DNA of 64,000 bases from Alphaproteobacteria bacterium casp-alpha6. Lineage in GTDB: Bacteria > Pseudomonadota > Alphaproteobacteria > Rhodobacterales > Rhodobacteraceae. Under the pieces are notes generated by a model. The model saw nothing but the letters and a program-made list of their open reading frames with translations, searched no databases and had not been told where the DNA came from. Position numbers and translations under genes: made by a program. Shown here piece after piece: positions 60,161-64,000 of the stretch (position 1 is the stretch's first letter; the number at the start of each line of letters is the position of its first letter). Location of the stretch: assembly GCA_001510135.1 (NCBI GenBank), contig LFER01000020.1:1-64000 (forward strand). Reading direction: 5' to 3'.

Positions 60161-62569
60161 CTATATTTCAAGCCCGGCTTCACGCATCAAAAGCGCGGCC
60201 TCTTCGGCAACCATCCGCTCAAGCGCTTGGCCCTCAACCGGCACACGCCCTGCCTCAAGAAACAGGGGGGCCGAGAGCGGTGAAAGCCGGCCCAGACGTC
60301 GATGTTCAATGCGATCTCCGATCTGCAACAGCATCTGGCGGATGCGTGAAAAATCTACAAGCCCGCTCATAGCTTCGTCGCGCGTGATCCGCATCATGAG
60401 GTGGTCGGGTTCAAATTTGCGCAAGGTATCGTAGATGATATCAGAGGAAAACGTTGCCTGCCGACCCGATTTACGCTGCCCCGGCATATTGCGTTCGATG
60501 AGTCCAGAAATGGTCGCAACCGTGCGAAAGCTGCGCTTCATGAGTGCATTTTCGGCAAACCACTCCTCAAGTCCACTTTCCAAATCTGTCAGAGAAAACA
60601 GAGACTTGGGGTCCATCACCTCTTCAAGCCCCCAGATGAGCGTTGCGTAATCTGTCGCCACAAATCCAAGCGGCGCAAGGCCACGCAATTCAAGTTGTTT
60701 GCTGATCAAAAGTCCCAATGTCTGCTGCGCATTCCGCCCGATAAACCCGTAAACGCATAGATGATGACGCCCCTGTCGAGGAAAGGTTTCCACCAAAAGA
60801 GAGCCCGGTTTGGGCAGGGTCGATATTCGGTCCTGAAGTTCCAGCCAGTCGATGGTATCCGGAGGCAATCCTTGCCAGTCTTTCTTTTCAAAACGGTTCA
60901 GAATACGATCACACAGGAGCGTTGACGTGGCAAATTTCGTTCCCATAAAGGTTGCGATTTTAGGCTGTTTGTCGGCCTGCCGGCTGACTTCCACCGTCAT
61001 TTCGCGCAGAGATTCAAAGCGGACAACTTCCCCCCCGATGAGAAACGTATCGCCCGGAGTGAGGGTTGCTGCAAAACCTTCTTCAATTTCGCCAAGCGGT
61101 TTACCCCCCCGTTGCCGTTGAAGCCGCACTTTCAATGTATCTGTGTCCTGTATTGTCCCCACATTGAGCCGGATCCGCTGCGCACTTCGCGGATCGCGCA
61201 AAACATACGTTCCATCAGCGCGGTAGAGCAATCTTTGCCAACGGTCATATTTGCGCAATGCATAACCACCGTTTGTACAAAATCCGAGGCAATCGTCAAA
61301 ATCTTTTCGAGACAGGCCAAGATAAGGTCCAGTTGCACGCACTTCGTTATAAAGATGATCAGGATCAAAAGGACCAGAACAGGCCACCAGCAAGATATGT
61401 TGGCATAAGACGTCCAAAGGCCCCTGTCCTTTTGGATCGCCGTCAAGGTCGTTTTCGCGCACCGCCTCAAGAGCCGCAACACATTCCACCGTTTCAAAAC
61501 GATTGGCTGGCACGATGATGGCTTTGGAGGGAGCGTTATATTGGTGGTTTGCCCGTCCAATCCTTTGGACCAGCCGTTTGACGTTTTTTGGTGCCCCGAT
61601 CTGAATGACCAGATCGACATCCCCCCAGTCTATGCCAAGATCAAGGCTGCCGGTACAGACAACCGCCCTAAGCTGTCCGTTCACCATGGCCTGTTCGACT
61701 TTGTGACGTTGTTGTCGATCAAGACTTCCGTGGTGAATTGCAATTGGAAGCGCGTCGTCGTTCTGAAGCCAAAGAGCATGGAAAAAAATCTCAGCCTGCG
61801 CGCGGGTGTTATGAAAAATGAGGGTTATTTTATGCTTGCGCACCTCTTGGAGAACCTGCGCAATCGCATAACGTCCCCCTGCCCCAGCCCAAGGCAGATG
61901 TTCCAAAGGATGGAGCATGCGAATATCAGGCGCTACCCCCGCATCGGCAAAATGGATTGGACAGGTTTGTTGATCCAAAGCCATAAAGCGTGCAATCGCG
62001 TCTGGATCATCGACCGTGGCAGACAATCCGATCCGGCGCAGCTTTGGGGCCAGCGCCTGTACTCGGCTGAGCGCCAGCATCAGTTGATCGCCTCTTTTGC
62101 TTTCGCTGAGCGCATGGATTTCATCGACAATAACCCGTTGGAGATTTGCAAATATCCGCGGTGCATCTTCATAAGAAATCAAAAGCGCCAGGCTTTCGGG
62201 AGTTGTGAGCAAAATATCAGGGGGGGCAGCACGTTGGCGCCGTTTGATATGAGAGGACGTATCGCCCGTGCGATCTTCAATCGTGACATTAAGCCCCAGT
62301 TCCTGAACTGGGGCAGTCAAATTGCGCTTAATATCGGCAGCCAAGGCTTTGAGCGGGGAAATGTAAAGCGTATGAAGCCCGTTTCCATGCATATTTTCAA
62401 GTTCGATAAGGCTCGGCAGAAATCCCGCCAGCGTCTTGCCGGCGCCAGTTGGGGCAATGAGCAGTTGTGCCGCCTCTGAGGAGGCGTCCACCATAGCAAC
62501 CTGATGCGGATGCAAACGCCAGTTTTTGCTGGAAAGCCATGTTTCAAATCGATTGGAAAGCGCCGTCAT
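60161..62569 (-). CDS. Ligase-associated DNA damage response DEXH helicase (Lhr-like)
   Basis: An 802-residue superfamily-2 helicase. Motif I APTGAGKTLAGFLPSL (about 40), Ia YISPLKALAADI, II VDEIHAL (DEIH box), III GLSATVDD, then the second RecA domain with TLIFHNTRAQAEI, AVVCTGSLDLGIDWGDVDLV and QRIGRANH (motif VI). The C-terminal half is the winged-helix/beta-barrel of the Lhr core. Length matches the ligase-associated subtype. With pdeM it forms the core of a DNA repair set whose biochemical role is to unwind and process damaged ends. Complete, starting with ATG at 62569. Confidence 0.92.
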   Translation of the reverse strand: MTALSNRFETWLSSKNWRLHPHQVAMVDASSEAAQLLIAPTGAGKTLAGFLPSLIELENMHGNGLHTLYISPLKALAADIKRNLTAPVQELGLNVTIEDRTGDTSSHIKRRQRAAPPDILLTTPESLALLISYEDAPRIFANLQRVIVDEIHALSESKRGDQLMLALSRVQALAPKLRRIGLSATVDDPDAIARFMALDQQTCPIHFADAGVAPDIRMLHPLEHLPWAGAGGRYAIAQVLQEVRKHKITLIFHNTRAQAEIFFHALWLQNDDALPIAIHHGSLDRQQRHKVEQAMVNGQLRAVVCTGSLDLGIDWGDVDLVIQIGAPKNVKRLVQRIGRANHQYNAPSKAIIVPANRFETVECVAALEAVRENDLDGDPKGQGPLDVLCQHILLVACSGPFDPDHLYNEVRATGPYLGLSRKDFDDCLGFCTNGGYALRKYDRWQRLLYRADGTYVLRDPRSAQRIRLNVGTIQDTDTLKVRLQRQRGGKPLGEIEEGFAATLTPGDTFLIGGEVVRFESLREMTVEVSRQADKQPKIATFMGTKFATSTLLCDRILNRFEKKDWQGLPPDTIDWLELQDRISTLPKPGSLLVETFPRQGRHHLCVYGFIGRNAQQTLGLLISKQLELRGLAPLGFVATDYATLIWGLEEVMDPKSLFSLTDLESGLEEWFAENALMKRSFRTVATISGLIERNMPGQRKSGRQATFSSDIIYDTLRKFEPDHLMMRITRDEAMSGLVDFSRIRQMLLQIGDRIEHRRLGRLSPLSAPLFLEAGRVPVEGQALERMVAEEAALLMREAGLEI

Positions 62570-62692
62570 ATCAGGGTTCTAGCCTGATTAGTAAAAAGGG
62601 CAAACCCCGCATCACATTGCGACAGATGCTTTGTGCCAATTAGGGAATGATTTTATGGACGGGAGCTTTTGAAAAGGGTTCCCAACACAGGA

Positions 62693-62857
62693 TTAGTCGC
62701 TGATCGTGCCCGCGAATTGTGACGAAAAGGACCGTGTTTCGGACTTAAATTGTCCCAGTGCGCCAACAGAAATGACAATTATTGCCACAGCAACCAGCAA
62801 CCACTCCATGGCTGAGGCATTGTTCTTGACATTGAAATTTGATTTGACTGCTTTCAT
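62693..62857 (-). CDS. Small single-pass membrane protein, Flp-pilin-like
   Basis: A 54-residue gene: start MKAVKSNFNVKNNASAMEWL, continuing LVAVAIIVISVGALGQF and a polar tail ending FAGTISD. A basic head, an Ala-x-Glu-x2 motif (SAMEWLLV), one hydrophobic helix and a short polar tail are the layout of Flp-type IVb pilins (which have a Glu at position +5 of the mature helix), but the usual Gly before the cut site is not present. The ATG at 62857 has GAGG 8 bases upstream. It may also be an unrelated small membrane protein. No tad genes are in view. The 217 bases up to 63074 hold the next gene's terminator. Confidence 0.55.
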   Translation of the reverse strand: MKAVKSNFNVKNNASAMEWLLVAVAIIVISVGALGQFKSETRSFSSQFAGTISD

Positions 62858-63014
62858 TTTAAAGACCTCATTTTTTAAATTTATTTCCGCCGTCCCTTGT
62901 CCGACAAATAAAAGTTTAATGAGAAATCAGGCAAAAATTGGACAAATCGCAGAAACTATTATGTCATGGCACAAAATCCCTAAGGAATAGTGTCGCCAAC
63001 CCTCCAAAATTCAA

Positions 63015-63041
63015 AAAGCGCGCACCTTGGGCGCACGCTTT
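63015..63041 (-). terminator. Terminator of the CoA-transferase genes
   Basis: On the minus strand, AAAGCGTGCGCC (63041-63030), a short loop, and GGTGCGCGCTTT (63026-63015) pair over twelve positions with one G-U and one mismatch, followed by TTTG. It lies 34-60 bases after the scoB stop, the expected place for an intrinsic terminator. Confidence 0.75.
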
Positions 63042-63074
63042 GTTGTATTCATACCGTTATAAAGGCGAGAAAGC

Positions 63075-63701
63075 TTAATCCACCAGTTTGGCAAGTGTCG
63101 CCGCGCGAATATTTGCCTCGCTCACACCATCGGCACATTCCACGATGCGCAGACCGCCCTCAACAACATCAAGAACGCCCAAATTTGTGATGATACGGTC
63201 CACAACAGCCTTGCCCGTCAGGGGTAGAGTGCAGGCTGGCAACACTTTGCTTTCACCATGTTTATTGGTGTGATCCATCACCACGACAACGCGCCCGACG
63301 CCTGCCACCAGATCCATCGCACCCCCCATCCCTTTGACAAGCTTTCCGGGGATCATCCAATTCGCAAGATCTCCTTCTTCCGAGACTTCCATCGCCCCGA
63401 GGATGGCCATGGCGATTTTGCCCCCGCGGATCATCCCAAAGCTTGTTGCGCTATCAAAATACGCAGTTTGGGGTAATTCGGTGATTGTCTGCTTGCCGGC
63501 ATTGATCAGGTCTGGGTCTTCTTCGCCTTCAATCGGGAAAGGGCCCATGCCAAGCATGCCGTTTTCTGATTGCAGCGTGACTTCGATGCCCTCAGGAATA
63601 TAATTGCTGACCAAGGTCGGAATGCCGATCCCCAAATTGACATACCATCCATCTTGCAGCTCTTGTGCGGCTCTGGCCGCCATCTGGTTGCGATCCCACA
63701 T
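63075..63701 (-). CDS. scoB: 3-oxoacid CoA-transferase subunit B
   Basis: A 208-residue class I CoA-transferase subunit. [16 protein letters not shown] and [14 protein letters not shown] contain the SENG motif whose Glu forms the enzyme-CoA thioester; [13 protein letters not shown] and [10 protein letters not shown] are further family blocks. With the A subunit it moves CoA from succinyl-CoA to acetoacetate or a related 3-oxo acid. The ATG at 63701 follows the A subunit stop by 11 bases. Confidence 0.93.
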   Translation of the reverse strand: MWDRNQMAARAAQELQDGWYVNLGIGIPTLVSNYIPEGIEVTLQSENGMLGMGPFPIEGEEDPDLINAGKQTITELPQTAYFDSATSFGMIRGGKIAMAILGAMEVSEEGDLANWMIPGKLVKGMGGAMDLVAGVGRVVVVMDHTNKHGESKVLPACTLPLTGKAVVDRIITNLGVLDVVEGGLRIVECADGVSEANIRAATLAKLVD

Positions 63702-63712
63702 CTTTTCTTTCC

Positions 63713-64000
63713 TTATGCCGCTGGTCTGGTTGTGCGCTGTTCAATACGCTTTTCGTGTTCCCCTTGAATGAGGCGATGCACATAAATGCCCGGAAGATGA
63801 ATATGATCAGGATCCAGTGAACCGGTTGGAACGATCTCTTCGACTTCTGCCACACATATCTTGCCACTCATTGCGGCGGGAGGATTAAAATTACGTGCTG
63901 TCTTGCGGAAAATCAAGTTGCCCGTTTCATCCGCCTTCCATGCCTTTACGATCGCCAGATCAGCAAAAAGGCCTGTTTCCATAATATAGGTTTCCCCGTT
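63713..64000 (-). CDS. scoA: 3-oxoacid CoA-transferase subunit A (partial at window edge)
   Basis: The frame is open to the right edge, so only the last 95 residues are seen. [43 protein letters not shown] is a highly conserved part of subunit A, and [20 protein letters not shown] is the usual end region. It precedes scoB by 11 bases on the minus strand, forming the standard A-B pair. The start and catalytic CoA-binding loop are outside the window. Confidence 0.92.
   Translation of the reverse strand, partial: NGETYIMETGLFADLAIVKAWKADETGNLIFRKTARNFNPPAAMSGKICVAEVEEIVPTGSLDPDHIHLPGIYVHRLIQGEHEKRIEQRTTRPAA

Noticed and set aside
62706-62990. 94-residue + strand gene
   Set aside because: It lies antisense to the better small gene at 62693-62857, has no ribosome site and no plausible protein features.

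Overview
The window is chromosomal DNA of a marine alphaproteobacterium, most likely of the Roseobacter group (Rhodobacteraceae), carrying the end of an integrated foreign element at its left edge. The family-level clues are the MmcB, DUF6324, TrcR (DUF1013), TIGR02302 and zinc-ribbon/FtsEX neighbourhoods, a probable methylsuccinyl-CoA dehydrogenase of the ethylmalonyl-CoA pathway, and a tRNA-His lacking the usual extra 5' G. Single 60-base lines counted by hand give about 37% GC at 2401-2460 (element) and about 53% at 8521-8580 (host). Genus is not resolved.

Bases 1 to about 5862 are the element. It holds the C-terminal part of one HUH endonuclease, a run of five small overlapping genes that includes a ribbon-helix-helix regulator, a 660-residue protein with a zinc motif and all three HUH replication motifs, and a large serine recombinase. 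The last small gene of the run starts with a peptide that looks like the capsid-targeting sequence of T4-type phages. Together these suggest an integrative, replicating element that may be a satellite of a T4-like phage. This is the most unusual part of the window. Its left end lies outside the window.

The rest is ordinary host gene content. 6-9.7 kb: a secreted protein, a broken glycosyltransferase, a sugar aminotransferase (nucleotide-sugar synthesis) and a lipoprotein. 9.7-13.6 kb: moaA, an FMN reductase, a membrane methyltransferase with a divergent MerR regulator, mmcB and tRNA-His. 13.6-21 kb: multicopper oxidase, amine oxidoreductase, cytochrome b561, lepA, an esterase and dapA. 21-27.5 kb: a lytic transglycosylase, a drug/metabolite transporter, the separate mnmD and mnmC-like genes, two lipoproteins and trmO. 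27.5-38 kb: probable mcd diverging from a TauE-type permease, a broken RNase T2, trcR, recR-ybaB, a structured intergenic RNA candidate, an acyl-CoA ligase, truB, an RTX protein and rpsO. 38-45.8 kb: a fosX-like gene broken by a stop, TIGR02302, lysA, an aminotransferase, a 34-residue LptM-type lipoprotein, argH and a wzz remnant. 45.9-51.3 kb: a sugar-acid catabolic cluster. 52-56 kb: zinc-ribbon protein, ftsE, ftsX, acyltransferase and flavin-binding oxidase. 56.8-62.6 kb: fhs-folD (one-carbon metabolism) and the pdeM/Lhr-type helicase pair of the ligase-associated DNA-damage set. The right edge holds a small pilin-like gene and the CoA-transferase pair.

Several genes carry what look like single-base lesions (frameshifts in the glycosyltransferase and RNase T2, an in-frame TGA in fosX, start-region frame problems in TIGR02302 and the 6.0 kb secreted protein). 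Either the genome is shedding accessory genes or the assembly has residual indel errors; the sequence alone cannot tell.
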